DNA from: Streptomyces sp. NBC_00654
GTDB taxonomy: Bacteria; Actinomycetota; Actinomycetes; Streptomycetales; Streptomycetaceae
Length of the DNA: 64,000 bases
NCBI RefSeq assembly: GCF_026341775.1
Contig: NZ_JAPEOB010000002.1
Coordinates: 682,001-746,000, forward strand
Direction of reading: 5' to 3'
Positions 46,602-55,895 of the stretch are shown here, in pieces; the stretch's first letter is position 1, and every line of letters starts with the position of its first letter. The position numbers were made by a program, and so were the translations under genes. A model generated the notes under the pieces. The model made no database searches, was not told the origin of the DNA, and worked only from the letters and a program-made list of their open reading frames with translations.

Positions 46602-46929
46602 GAGGATCCTCCAACGGGAGCAGGGTCCGGCCGGTCTGCGCGGCGCCTCTGCTGTGCTCCGTCTCCGAGGCAACCGACACCCCGTCACCTCCGCAACATG
46701 ACGCATCGCCACCGGCCTCACCCGGTCAGCCTCAACGACGGCTCCTGCTTGATCGTTTTCGCAGGTCACCGACGCGGGGACGGCCGTGGAGGTGAACCCC
46801 CCGGGCGGACGGCGAACGGGCGTACCGGGGCGGACACCGGGCGGCGTTCCGCCGGGCAACTCCTCGGGGCCGGGACCCGACGAATCCTCAGGACCGGGGC
46901 CCCGGGCACGCCTCGGGCCGGAACCCGCT
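46602..46929. other. Gap between two minus-strand genes
   Basis: The right part is downstream of the acyl-CoA synthetase stop, with GC-rich inverted segments (for example CCGGGGCCCCGG at about 46896-46907) that may end its transcript. The middle (about 46740-46770, GATCGTTTTCGCAGG) is the least GC-rich and probably holds the promoter of the secreted protein. No gene is seen. Confidence 0.4.
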
Positions 46930-48438
46930 CTACGGCCGGCCGGCGAACCGGTCCCGCAGCTCCCGCTTGAGGATCTTCCCGCTGGCGTTGCGCGGGAGTC
47001 CGTCCACGAACAGGACTCTCTTGGGGGCCTTGAACCCGGCGAGCTTCTCGCGGGCGTGGTCGATCAGTTCGGCCTCCGTCGCAGCCCCGCGCAGCACGAC
47101 GACGGCGGTGACGGCCTCGATCCAGCGCTCGTCGGGCAGCCCGATGACGGCGGTCTCGGCGACCGCCGGATGGGTGTAGAGGACGTCCTCGACCTGGCGG
47201 GAGGCGACGAGCACCCCGCCGGAGTTGATGACGTCCTTCACCCGGTCGACCACCGTGAAGAACCCTTCCGGGTCACGCACCGCCAGGTCGCCGGAGCGGA
47301 ACCAGCCGTCGCGGAACGCCTCCGCGGTCTCCTCGGGCTTCTCCCAGTAGCCCCGGCACAGTTGGGGGGACCGGTAGACCACTTCGCCCGCCGTTCCGTC
47401 GGGAACCTCCTCGCCGTCCTCGTCGACGACACGTGCCTCGACGAAGAGGACGGGCCTGCCGCAGGAGTCCATCCGGCCCTCGTGCTCGTCGGGGCCGAGG
47501 ACGAGGGCCAGCGGCCCGATCTCGCTCTGCCCGAAACAGTTGTGGAAGGCCAGGTCCGGCAGCCGTTCACGGAGGCGTTCCAGGACCGGTACGGGCATGA
47601 TCGACGCCCCGTAGTACGCCTTGCGCAGCGCGCCGAGTTCACGGGTGGCGAAGTCCGGGTGGTTGGACAGCCCGATCCAGACGGTGGGCGGGGCGAAGAG
47701 GCTGTCCGCCTGCCCGGCCTCCACCAGGTCGAAGATCCGGGCGGCGTCCGGCGAGTCGAGGATGGTGTTCTCGGCGCCGACCGCGAGGTACGGCAGCAGG
47801 AACACATGCATCTGGGCGGAGTGGTACAGCGGCAGGGAGTGCACGGGCCGGTCCCCGGCCGCCAGACCGAGCGCGGTGATCGCGCTGACGTACTCGTGGA
47901 CCAGCGCCCCGTGCGTCATCATCGCGCCCTTGGGCAGGGCGGTGGTGCCGGAGGTGTAGAGCAGCTGCACCAGGTCGTCGGCGCCCGGCTCGCGCTCGGG
48001 GGTGAAGGGCCGGGGGGACTCCAGCGCGTCGAGCAGACTGTCCGGCGCGTCGCGCAGCGCGCGCACCCCGGTTCCGGCCGGAAGCCGTCCCGCGAGGTCC
48101 GGATCGGTGAGGACGAGTGAGCTTCCGGACTGGCCGAGAAGGTACGTCAGATCCTCGCCGGTGAGGTTCTGATTGACCGGCACATGGACCAGCCCGGCGC
48201 GGGCGCAGGCCAGGAAGGCGATCACGTAGACATCGGAGTTGTGCGCGTAGGAGGCGACCCGGTCTCCGGGGCGCAGGCCGTGCTCGCCGGTCAGGACGGC
48301 GGCCGCGGTACTGACCGCGGTGTCCAGGGCCCCGTAGGTCCAGGTCCGCCCGCCGTACCGCAGGGCGGTGCGGCCGGGGGTGCGCCGTGCGCTGCGGGTC
48401 ACGACACCGTCGACTGTGCTGCTGCGTACACCTGTCAT
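46930..48438 (-). CDS. Acyl-CoA synthetase (fatty-acid or aryl acid ligase)
   Basis: A 502-residue ANL ligase. LVQLLYTSGTTALPKGAMMT is the ATP-binding loop. FHNCFGQSEIGPLALVLGPD, WFRSGDLAVRDPEGFFTVVD, RVKDVINSGGVLVASRQVED and the lysine motif PRNASGKILKRELRDRF are all in place, so it should be active. The pocket residues do not let me name the acid. It stands alone, divergent from the AhlM-like acylase gene. ATG 48438 follows AGGATC. The AhlM-like enzyme can release free acyl chains outside the cell and this synthetase could use them, but that link is only inference. Confidence 0.9.
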   Translation of the reverse strand: MTGVRSSTVDGVVTRSARRTPGRTALRYGGRTWTYGALDTAVSTAAAVLTGEHGLRPGDRVASYAHNSDVYVIAFLACARAGLVHVPVNQNLTGEDLTYLLGQSGSSLVLTDPDLAGRLPAGTGVRALRDAPDSLLDALESPRPFTPEREPGADDLVQLLYTSGTTALPKGAMMTHGALVHEYVSAITALGLAAGDRPVHSLPLYHSAQMHVFLLPYLAVGAENTILDSPDAARIFDLVEAGQADSLFAPPTVWIGLSNHPDFATRELGALRKAYYGASIMPVPVLERLRERLPDLAFHNCFGQSEIGPLALVLGPDEHEGRMDSCGRPVLFVEARVVDEDGEEVPDGTAGEVVYRSPQLCRGYWEKPEETAEAFRDGWFRSGDLAVRDPEGFFTVVDRVKDVINSGGVLVASRQVEDVLYTHPAVAETAVIGLPDERWIEAVTAVVVLRGAATEAELIDHAREKLAGFKAPKRVLFVDGLPRNASGKILKRELRDRFAGRP

Positions 48439-48588
48439 GGCGTGATCCTGTGCGGCCACGAACGGGTGGTCAAGAGGCCGGATAGCGATCAACCGGTTGA
48501 CAGATGCCCGAGGCTGCTGGCTGAGTGACGCCAGGCTGCCCGCAGCCTCGGGCAACCATCCTTCCCACCCGTACAGTTGGGAGCAGAC

Positions 48589-51000
48589 TTGTCCCTCCGT
48601 AACCGTCTGAGAATGATCGCGGTCGCCGGTCTCGCGCTGGCCGGCGTGTCGGCCGGGCTGCCACCCGCCGCGGCCGGTGCCCCGCACGAACGGCATCCCT
48701 CCGGCGGCGGTCTCTCCGCCGTCATCCGGTACACCGAGTACGGCATCCCGCACATCGTGGCGAAGGACTACGCGAATCTGGGCTTCGGCAACGGCTGGGC
48801 GCAGGCGGCCGATCAGGTCTGCAACCTGGCCGACGGGTTCCTCACGGTGCGCGGTGAACGCTCCGCGTACCTCGGCGCGGACGGGGTGCCGGACGGTTCG
48901 CTGTCCTCGGCGTCCACGAACCTCTCCAGCGATCTGTACTTCCGCGGGGTCCGCGGGAGCCGCACCGTCGAGAAGCTGCTGGGCACTCCCGCGCCCGCGG
49001 GCCCGAGCCGCGACGCGAAGGAGTCGATGCGCGGCTTCGCGGCCGGGTACAACGCCTGGATCGAGCAGAACCGGATCACCGACCCGGCCTGCCGGGGTGC
49101 CTCCTGGGTACGGCCCGTCACCGCGCTGGATGTCGCGGTCCGGGCCTTCGCGCTCTCCGTGCTCGGCGGCCAGGGCCGGGGTATCGACGGCATCACGGCC
49201 GCGCGACCCCCGTCCGGCGCGGCGGCGCAGCCCGGTGTGACACCGGGCGAGGCGGCACAGGCGGCCGCGCGGCTGCTGTCCACACAGAACGCGGACATGG
49301 GTTCCAACGCCGTCGCCTTCAACGGGGCGACGACGGCGAACGGGCGCGGGCTGCTGCTCGGCAACCCGCACTACCCGTGGCAGGGCGGACGCAGGTTCTG
49401 GCAGTCGCAGCAGACCATTCCGGGCGAACTGAACGTCTCGGGCGGATCGCTCCTCGGCTCGTCCACGATGTCGATCGGGCACAACGCGCACATCGCGTGG
49501 AGCCATACGGTCGCCACGGGCGTCACGCTCAATCTGCACCAGCTGGCCCTGGACCCGGCCGACCCGACCGTGTACCTCGTGGACGGCGTCCCGGAGCGGA
49601 TGGTGAAGCGCACGGTCTCGGTGCCGGTGAAGGACGCCGCCCCGGTGACCCGCACCCAGTGGTGGACCCGGTTCGGGCCGGTCGTCACCTCGCTCGGCAC
49701 CGGGCTGCCGCTGCCGTGGACGGCGGACACCGCGTACGCGCTGAACGACCCGAACGCGTCGAATCTGCGCGCCTCGGACACGGCGCTCGGTTTCAGCAGG
49801 GCGCGCGGCACCGCCGGAATCCAGGACGCGCTGCGCCGTACGCAGGGCCTCCCCTGGGTGAACACGATCGCCGCCGACTCCGCCGGGCATTCCTTCTTCT
49901 CCCAGTCCCAGGTCCTGCCCCGGATCACGGACGACCTGGCCCGGCGCTGCTCGACCGCGCTCGGCAGGGCGACCTACCCCTCGTCCGGGCTCGCGGTGCT
50001 GGACGGCTCGAAGAGCGACTGCGCGTTGGGGTCGGACCCGGACGCGGTGCAGCCGGGGATCTTCGGTCCGGGCCGGATGCCCACGCTGAAGGACACCGAG
50101 TATGTCGAGAACTCCAACGACAGTGCCTGGCTGACGAACGCCGCACACCCGCTGACGGGCTACGAGCGGGTCTTCGGCACCATCGGGACGAACCGCTCGA
50201 TGCGTACGCGCGGGGCGGTCGAGGATGTGTCGGCGATGGCGGAGCGGGGGCGGCTGCGCGTCGCGGACCTGCAGCGCCAGCAGTTCGCGAACCGCGCGCC
50301 CGCCGGTGATCTGACCGCCGCCGACATGGCGGCGGCGTGCTCGGCGCTGCCGGGCGGCATCGCGGTGGGCACCGACGGCTCACCGGTCGATGTGTCCGCG
50401 GCCTGCCCGGTGCTGCGCCGCTGGGACCGGAGCGTGGACACCGCCAGCCGGGGCGCGCTGCTCTTCGACCGCTTCTGGCGCCGGGCGGCGAAGGTGCCCG
50501 CCGACCGGCTGTGGCAGGTGCCCTACAGCCCCGCCGATCCGGTACGGACCCCGAACACCCTCAACACCTCGGCCCCCGGGGTCACGGCGGCGCTCGCCGA
50601 CGCCGTGGCGGAGCTGCGGGCTGCGGGAATCGCTCCGGACGCCCCGCTGGGCGACCACCAGTTCGTCGCGCGGAACGGGCAGCGCCTTCCGATCAGCGGC
50701 GGTACGGAGTCGCTGGGCATCTGGAACAAGACGGAGCCCCGGTGGAACGGGGCGGCCGGCGGCTACACCGAGGTGTCGGACGGCTCCAGCTACATCCAGG
50801 CGGTCGGCTGGGACGGCGGAAAATGCCCGGTCGCCCGGACGCTGCTGACGTACTCCCAGTCGTCGAACCCCGCGTCGGCGCACTTCAGTGATCAGACCCG
50901 GCTGTACTCCCAGGAGCGCTGGGTGACCTCCCGGTTCTGCGAGAAGGACATCGCGCGCTCTCCGGAACTGCGGGTGGAGCGGGTGCGCGAGCACCGCTGA
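48589..51000 (+). CDS. Secreted penicillin-acylase-family Ntn hydrolase (AhlM / aculeacin acylase-like)
   Basis: A 803-residue exported precursor. The signal peptide (1-30) is followed by the alpha part, with VIRYTEYGIPHIVAKDYANL and FGNGWAQAADQVC. A spacer leads to the autocleavage site, where Ser239 in NADMGSNAVAF becomes the N-terminal nucleophile of the beta subunit. GLLLGNPHYPWQGGRRFW, IGHNAHIAWSHTVATG and the ENSNDSAWLTN segment are typical of acyl-homoserine-lactone acylases and echinocandin acylases of Streptomyces. Length is close to AhlM (804). It hydrolyses amide-linked acyl chains. The start is put at TTG 48589 because GGGAG lies 5 bases before it; ATG 48613 is too close to the signal peptide core. 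Confidence 0.9.
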   Translation: MSLRNRLRMIAVAGLALAGVSAGLPPAAAGAPHERHPSGGGLSAVIRYTEYGIPHIVAKDYANLGFGNGWAQAADQVCNLADGFLTVRGERSAYLGADGVPDGSLSSASTNLSSDLYFRGVRGSRTVEKLLGTPAPAGPSRDAKESMRGFAAGYNAWIEQNRITDPACRGASWVRPVTALDVAVRAFALSVLGGQGRGIDGITAARPPSGAAAQPGVTPGEAAQAAARLLSTQNADMGSNAVAFNGATTANGRGLLLGNPHYPWQGGRRFWQSQQTIPGELNVSGGSLLGSSTMSIGHNAHIAWSHTVATGVTLNLHQLALDPADPTVYLVDGVPERMVKRTVSVPVKDAAPVTRTQWWTRFGPVVTSLGTGLPLPWTADTAYALNDPNASNLRASDTALGFSRARGTAGIQDALRRTQGLPWVNTIAADSAGHSFFSQSQVLPRITDDLARRCSTALGRATYPSSGLAVLDGSKSDCALGSDPDAVQPGIFGPGRMPTLKDTEYVENSNDSAWLTNAAHPLTGYERVFGTIGTNRSMRTRGAVEDVSAMAERGRLRVADLQRQQFANRAPAGDLTAADMAAACSALPGGIAVGTDGSPVDVSAACPVLRRWDRSVDTASRGALLFDRFWRRAAKVPADRLWQVPYSPADPVRTPNTLNTSAPGVTAALADAVAELRAAGIAPDAPLGDHQFVARNGQRLPISGGTESLGIWNKTEPRWNGAAGGYTEVSDGSSYIQAVGWDGGKCPVARTLLTYSQSSNPASAHFSDQTRLYSQERWVTSRFCEKDIARSPELRVERVREHR

Positions 51001-51037
51001 CCGGCGCCAGTGACCGGCACCGCTGCCGGCACCCCGG

Positions 51038-51082
51038 CCGGTTCCCGGGGGGGGGCGGCCCCGTCCCTCCCCCGGGAACCGG
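51038..51082. terminator. Bidirectional hairpin between the acylase and acyl-CoA synthetase genes
   Basis: A perfect 14-bp stem (CCGGTTCCCGGGGG at 51038-51051 with its complement at 51069-51082) closes a G/C-rich loop between two convergent genes. The loop contains a run of nine to ten G. Confidence 0.8.
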
Positions 51083-51090
51083 TCGCCGGA

Positions 51091-52641
51091 TCACAGGGCG
51101 CCGGGGCGGTCCTCCCAGTACGGGTCGCGCAGGCGCCGTTTGTACAGCTTGCCGTTGGGGTCGCGGGGCATCGCGGCGATGAAGTCGACGCTTCTGGGCC
51201 GCTTGAACCCCGCGAGCCGCTGTTCGCAGTGGGCGAGGATCCCGGCGGCCAGCGCCTCACCCGGCTCGTGGCCCTCCGCCGCTTCGACGACGGCCTTGAC
51301 CTCCTCGCCCCAGTCCCCGTGCGGGATGCCGAAGACGGCGGCGTCGGCGACCGCGGGGTGGGCGAGGAGGGCCGCCTCGATCTCGGCGGGGTAGATATTG
51401 ACGCCACCCGAGATGATCATGTCGATCTTGCGGTCGCGGAGGAAGAGATAGCCCTCCTCGTCCAGGATGCCCAGGTCACCGACGGTGAAGAAGTCGCCGA
51501 TGCGGTTCTTCCGCGTCTTGGTCTCGTCCTTGTGGTAGCTGAAGCCGCCGGTGCTCATCTTCATGTAGACGGTGCCCAGTTCACCGGGTGCCAGCCGGTT
51601 CCCGTCGTCGTCGTGGACGGCCAGTTCGCTGATGGGCCAGGCCCTGCCGACGGTTCCCGGCTTCTTCAGCCAGTCCTCGGCGGTGGCGAACGCCCCGCCG
51701 CCCTCACTGGCCGCGTAGTACTCCTCGACGCACCGCCCCCACCAGTCGATCATCGCCCGCTTGACGTGGTCGGGGCAGGGAGCGGCGCCGTGGATGGCGT
51801 GCCGCATCGACGAGACGTCGTAGCGGCGCTTCACCTCGTCGGGCAGGGCGAGGAGCCGGTGGAACTGCGTCGGGACCATGTGGGTGTGCGTGCAGCGGTA
51901 CGCGTCGATGACCCTGAGCATGTCCTGCGGTGCCCATCGGTCCATCAGGACCAGCGGGTGGCCGATGTGCAGGGACGCTCCCGCGAACTGGAGCACGGCC
52001 GTGTGGTAGAGCGGCGAGCAGACCAGGTGGACGTTGTCGTCGAACGGCCTGATGCCGAAGATGCCGAGGAAGCCGCCGAGGTGGCTCTCCTCGGGGAGTT
52101 TTCCGGAGAGCGGCCGCCGGATGCCGCGGGGGCGGCCGGTGGTGCCCGAGGTGTAGTTCATCACCCAGCCCAGCGTCCGGTCCCCGGGCGGGGTGTCCGG
52201 CCTGCCGTCGAGCAGTTCCGCGTACGGGCGGCAGCCGTCGACGGTGCCCACGGCGTAGCGGTGGGTGGCGGGCAGTCCCGCCTCGTCGGCCGCGGCGGTC
52301 GCGGCCGGTGCGAACCGTTCGTGGGCGATCAGCACCTTGGCGCCGGAGTCCGCGACGATCCAGGCGATCTCGGGGCCGATGAGGTGGTGGTTGACGGGGA
52401 CGAGGTAGAAACCGGCCTGGGCGGCGGCGAGGTAGGCGGTGAAGAACTCGACGCCGTTGGGCAGGACGACGGCGAACGCGTCGCCCCGTCCGAGGCCGGC
52501 GGCGCGCAGTCCGTGGACCATGCGGTTGGCGGCGGCGTGCAGCCGGCCCGCGCTCCACTCCTCGCCGTCGGGCGCGACGAGGACGGTGCGGCCGGGGTCG
52601 GCGGTGGCCTGGGCCCAGAAGCCGTTGGGCGGCTGGTTCAT
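51091..52641 (-). CDS. Acyl-CoA synthetase, second gene of the nitronate monooxygenase pair
   Basis: A 516-residue ANL ligase with MNYTSGTTGRPRGIRRPLSG as the ATP loop, EEYYAASEGGGAFATAEDWL, FFTVGDLGILDEEGYLFLRD, RKIDMIISGGVNIYPAEIEA and the C-terminal lysine region MPRDPNGKLYKRRLRDPYWE. It is a medium/long-chain or bile-acid-type ligase by these motifs. The ATG at 52641 overlaps the stop of the upstream nitronate monooxygenase (ATGA), so the two are one operon under the operator at 53791. Confidence 0.92.
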   Translation of the reverse strand: MNQPPNGFWAQATADPGRTVLVAPDGEEWSAGRLHAAANRMVHGLRAAGLGRGDAFAVVLPNGVEFFTAYLAAAQAGFYLVPVNHHLIGPEIAWIVADSGAKVLIAHERFAPAATAAADEAGLPATHRYAVGTVDGCRPYAELLDGRPDTPPGDRTLGWVMNYTSGTTGRPRGIRRPLSGKLPEESHLGGFLGIFGIRPFDDNVHLVCSPLYHTAVLQFAGASLHIGHPLVLMDRWAPQDMLRVIDAYRCTHTHMVPTQFHRLLALPDEVKRRYDVSSMRHAIHGAAPCPDHVKRAMIDWWGRCVEEYYAASEGGGAFATAEDWLKKPGTVGRAWPISELAVHDDDGNRLAPGELGTVYMKMSTGGFSYHKDETKTRKNRIGDFFTVGDLGILDEEGYLFLRDRKIDMIISGGVNIYPAEIEAALLAHPAVADAAVFGIPHGDWGEEVKAVVEAAEGHEPGEALAAGILAHCEQRLAGFKRPRSVDFIAAMPRDPNGKLYKRRLRDPYWEDRPGAL

Positions 52642-53747
52642 GAGGCGCTCCGTCCGGCGATGCGGTTGACGCGGTCCACGGCGCGTTCGAAACCGCGGGT
52701 CAGGTCATCGAAGACCGCCTGGACGCTGCGTTCGGTGTTCATGCGCCCGACGATCTGGCCGACCGGTGTGCCGAGCAGGGCGCCGACCTCGTACTTCTGG
52801 ATCCGGGAGACCGCTTCGGCGACCAGGAGTCCCTGGAGCGGCATGGGCAGGGTGCCGGGTCCGGCGGCGTCGTCCCAGGCGTCGGTCCATTCGGTACGCA
52901 GCTGACGTGCGGGTTTCCCGGTGAGGGCGCGGGAGCGGACGGTGTCGCCGGATCCGGCGTCGAGGAGTTTGCGGGTCAGCGCCGGGGAGTGGAGGTCGGC
53001 CTCCTCCGTGGTGAGCCAGAGGGAGCCGAGCCAGACGCCCTGGGCGCCCAGGGCGAGTCCGGCGGCGATCTGTTCACCGCTGCCGATGCCTCCGGCGGCG
53101 AGGACGGGCAGCGGGCCGACGGCGTCCACCGCTTCGGGGACCAGCACCATGGAGGCGATCTCGCCCGTATGGCCGCCCGCCTCGTATCCCTGGGCGACGA
53201 CGATGTCGATGCCCGCTTCGGCGTGCCGCCGTGCGTGCTTGGCGCTGCCCGCGAGCGCGGCGACGAGTACGCCGTTCTCGTGGGCGCGTTCGACGACATC
53301 GGGGGGCGGGGAGCCGAGGGCGTTGGCGAGGAGCCTGATGGGGTAGCCGAAGGCGACATCGAGCTGGTTGCGGGCGACTTCCTCCATCCAGCCGGTGATG
53401 CGCCAGCCGGATGCCTCGCCCTCGGCGAGCTCGGGTACGCCGTGCTTGGCGAGGGTGTCCCGGACGAACCTGCGGTGCCCTTCCGGGATCATCGCCTCGA
53501 CGTCCGTCTCGGTGACCCCCTCCACCTTCCTGGCCGGCATGACGACGTCCAGGCCGTACGGCTTGCCGTCGGTATGCGCCTGCATCCAGTCGAGGTCGCG
53601 GGCCAGGTCGTCCGGCGCGGTGTAACGGACCGCCCCGAGCACACCGAAACCGCCGGCCCTGGTGATGGCAGCGGCGACCGCGGGGAACGGCGTGAAGCCG
53701 AAGATGGCGTGCTCGATCCCCAGTTTCTTGCTCAGCTCCGTCTCCAT
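52638..53747 (-). CDS. Nitronate monooxygenase (2-nitropropane dioxygenase-like, FMN)
   Basis: A 369-residue TIM-barrel flavoprotein with IEHAIFGFTPFPAVAAAITR, the GIDIVVAQGYEAGGHTGEIA motif (with the catalytic-site His and Gly-rich FMN loop), LPVLAAGGIGSGEQIAAGLA and LGAQGVWLGSLWL. These enzymes oxidise alkyl nitronates. In actinobacterial lipid operons they are often found next to acyl-CoA ligases and dehydrogenases, where their real substrate may be an enoyl- or nitro-compound. ATG 53747 is 44 bases downstream of the operator at 53791-53807. Confidence 0.92.
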   Translation of the reverse strand: METELSKKLGIEHAIFGFTPFPAVAAAITRAGGFGVLGAVRYTAPDDLARDLDWMQAHTDGKPYGLDVVMPARKVEGVTETDVEAMIPEGHRRFVRDTLAKHGVPELAEGEASGWRITGWMEEVARNQLDVAFGYPIRLLANALGSPPPDVVERAHENGVLVAALAGSAKHARRHAEAGIDIVVAQGYEAGGHTGEIASMVLVPEAVDAVGPLPVLAAGGIGSGEQIAAGLALGAQGVWLGSLWLTTEEADLHSPALTRKLLDAGSGDTVRSRALTGKPARQLRTEWTDAWDDAAGPGTLPMPLQGLLVAEAVSRIQKYEVGALLGTPVGQIVGRMNTERSVQAVFDDLTRGFERAVDRVNRIAGRSAS

Positions 53748-53790
53748 GGGCCGCAGGATGCCGCAGCCGGACAACCGAGGGAAGAGATTT

Positions 53791-53807
53791 TCTGATGCAG
53801 TGTCAGA
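53791..53807. promoter_or_regulatory. Operator upstream of the nitronate monooxygenase/acyl-CoA synthetase operon
   Basis: TCTGATGCAGTGTCAGA has the same arms as the site at 32020-32036 (TCTGA-N7-TCAGA) and the same flanking TTT and TT. Compared with the reverse complement of that site, 14 of 17 positions are identical. A single regulator should bind both. Confidence 0.65.
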
Positions 53808-53970
53808 TTCTTTGTGGCGCCGGGGGCGTACGGGGCGGCGGAGGTGACAGTAATCTCGGCGGCGGCAAGAAGTTTCACTCTTCGGAGAGATCGCGAAAGT
53901 TACTTTCGCGCGGGCGCTGACACGCGGGTGCCGCCCCGTGGGCGCCCCCAGATGCGGGAAGGGGTTGCGG

Positions 53971-55824
53971 ATGACCGGGGACGCGACGGGGAGAGGATTC
54001 AGCCGCCGGAGGCTGGGCGGCGGGATACTTGCCCTGGGCGGAGCGCTCGTCCTGGCACCGATCCCCCTTGCGGGGACGGCCGCCGGGGCGGAGCCGGGCA
54101 CAGGAACGGGCGTGGGTACGGGCATGGACCAGGGCGAGGGCAGCGGACCGGCGCGGGGGCGCCCCACGCTGCGGCGCGGTTCCGCCGCCCGCGCGGGACT
54201 CCTCCAGGAGCCGCTGGACCAACTCGTCACGGATGCGGAGAAATACCTCGCCGACTCCCCCGCGCACCCCTGGTACGCGGGCGCGGTCCTGCTCGCCGGG
54301 CGCGGCGGCACGGTGGCGCTGCACCGGCCGATCGGCAAGGCGGTGCGCTACGCCGCGTACGACGAGAAGACCGACACGGGGGTGGAGTTCCCCCCCGAGC
54401 AGCAGATCGCGATGGCCGAGGACACCGTCTTCGACCTCGCCTCGGTCTCCAAGCTCTTCACCTCGATCCTGGCCGTGCAGCAGATCGAACGGGGCGCGCT
54501 GGAGCTGGAGGCCACGGTCGCCTCGTACCTCCCGGACTTCGCGGGCGGCGGGAAGAAGGACATCACGGTCCGTCAGCTGCTGACGCACACCTCCGGCTTC
54601 CGGGCCTGGATCCCGCTCTACAAGGAGCCGACCCGGGAGGGAAAGCTGCGACTGCTGTGGAACGAGGTACCGGCGAGCCCGCCCGGCAGCGCCTATCTCT
54701 ACTCCGACCTCAATCTGATCTCGCTCCAGTTGATCCTGGAGCGGATCACCGGCCGCGCCCTGGACGAACTGCTCCGCGAGGAGATCACCGCTCCGCTGGG
54801 GATGCACCGCACCCGCTACAACCCGCCCGCCTCCTGGAAGCCGAGGATCGCCGCCACGGAGGACGCCCGGCTGCCCTGGTCGGGGCTGGAGCGCGGGCTC
54901 GTCTGGGGCGAGGTGCACGACGAGAACGCCTACGGCCTGGGCGGGGTCGCGGGCCACGCCGGGGTGTTCTCCTGCGCCTGGGACCTGGCGGTTCTCGCCC
55001 GTACGCTGCTCAACGGCGGGGCCTACGGCCGCTCCCGGATCCTGTCCGAGGACTCGGTCGAGCTGCTGTTCACCGACTTCAACACCGCGTTCCCGGGTGA
55101 TGAGCACGGCCTCGGCTTCGAGCTCTACCAGCACTGGTACATGGGCGCGATGGCCACGCCCCGTACGGCGGGCCACACCGGTTTCACCGGCACCAGCCTG
55201 GTGCTGGACCCGTCGACCGACTCGTTCCTGATCGTGCTGGGCAATTCCGTGCATCCCGTACGGAACTGGCGCTCGGGCAGCGCCCCGCGTGTCGCCGCGG
55301 CGAACCGGATGGCACGGGCCGTCGCGGTGCGGCCCGCCCGGGGGCGCACCGCCTGGTTCTCCGGCATGGCCGGTGCCACCACCGCCACGCTGACCCTGCC
55401 CGCGCTGCGCCCGGTGTCCGCGCGGGCCGGGCTGAGCTGTGCGCTGTGGTGGGACACCGAGCCCGGCTCCGACGTCCTCGCCCTTGAGGCGTCGGCCGAC
55501 GCGGGCGTGAGCTGGCAGCCGGTGCCGTTCACCACGGCGGCGTCGGGCTCAGCCGGAACGCCGGAGCCCGAACCCCACCCGACGGGCGCGGTGTCCGGCT
55601 GGTCGGGGCGCCGCTGGCACCGCCTGGAGGCGGATCTGGTCGCGTGGCGCGGCAAGGAGGTGCGGCTGCGCTGGCGTTACACCACGGACCAGTTGTACGT
55701 GGGCCGCGGCGCGTACGTGGACGCCATCCGGGTCCGGGACGGCGGCCGCACGGTCTTCGACGAGTCGCGACCGCAGGATGCCGTACGGATCGAGGCAGCC
55801 GGCTGGACGGCCTCGGCCGACTGA
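53971..55824 (+). CDS. Tat-exported serine hydrolase of the beta-lactamase/class C family
   Basis: A 617-residue secreted protein. The N-terminus FSRRRLGGGILALGGALVLA is a twin-arginine signal. The beta-lactamase domain (about 85-440) has the catalytic SVSK in DLASVSKLFTSIL, the Tyr motif YLYSDLNLISLQLI and HTGFTGTSLVLDPST as the third motif, typical of D-alanyl-D-alanine carboxypeptidases, esterases and penicillin-binding-like proteins rather than true beta-lactamases. The C-terminal 170 residues form a beta-sandwich (YVGRGAYVDAIRVRDGGRTV) that may bind carbohydrate. ATG 53971 follows GGAAGGGG; the in-frame GTG at 53938 is less likely. Confidence 0.88.
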   Translation: MTGDATGRGFSRRRLGGGILALGGALVLAPIPLAGTAAGAEPGTGTGVGTGMDQGEGSGPARGRPTLRRGSAARAGLLQEPLDQLVTDAEKYLADSPAHPWYAGAVLLAGRGGTVALHRPIGKAVRYAAYDEKTDTGVEFPPEQQIAMAEDTVFDLASVSKLFTSILAVQQIERGALELEATVASYLPDFAGGGKKDITVRQLLTHTSGFRAWIPLYKEPTREGKLRLLWNEVPASPPGSAYLYSDLNLISLQLILERITGRALDELLREEITAPLGMHRTRYNPPASWKPRIAATEDARLPWSGLERGLVWGEVHDENAYGLGGVAGHAGVFSCAWDLAVLARTLLNGGAYGRSRILSEDSVELLFTDFNTAFPGDEHGLGFELYQHWYMGAMATPRTAGHTGFTGTSLVLDPSTDSFLIVLGNSVHPVRNWRSGSAPRVAAANRMARAVAVRPARGRTAWFSGMAGATTATLTLPALRPVSARAGLSCALWWDTEPGSDVLALEASADAGVSWQPVPFTTAASGSAGTPEPEPHPTGAVSGWSGRRWHRLEADLVAWRGKEVRLRWRYTTDQLYVGRGAYVDAIRVRDGGRTVFDESRPQDAVRIEAAGWTASAD

Positions 55825-55895
55825 GCCGGACGTCCGCGCCCGCACCGGCCTCCGCGCCACCGGCCCGATCCGCACCGGCCCGATCGCTCCGGTGC

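Noticed and set aside
48439-50148. Upstream extension of the minus-strand acyl-CoA synthetase frame to 1072 codons
   Set aside because: The extra part is antisense to the acylase gene and has no domain sequence; the ligase homology starts at ATG 48438.
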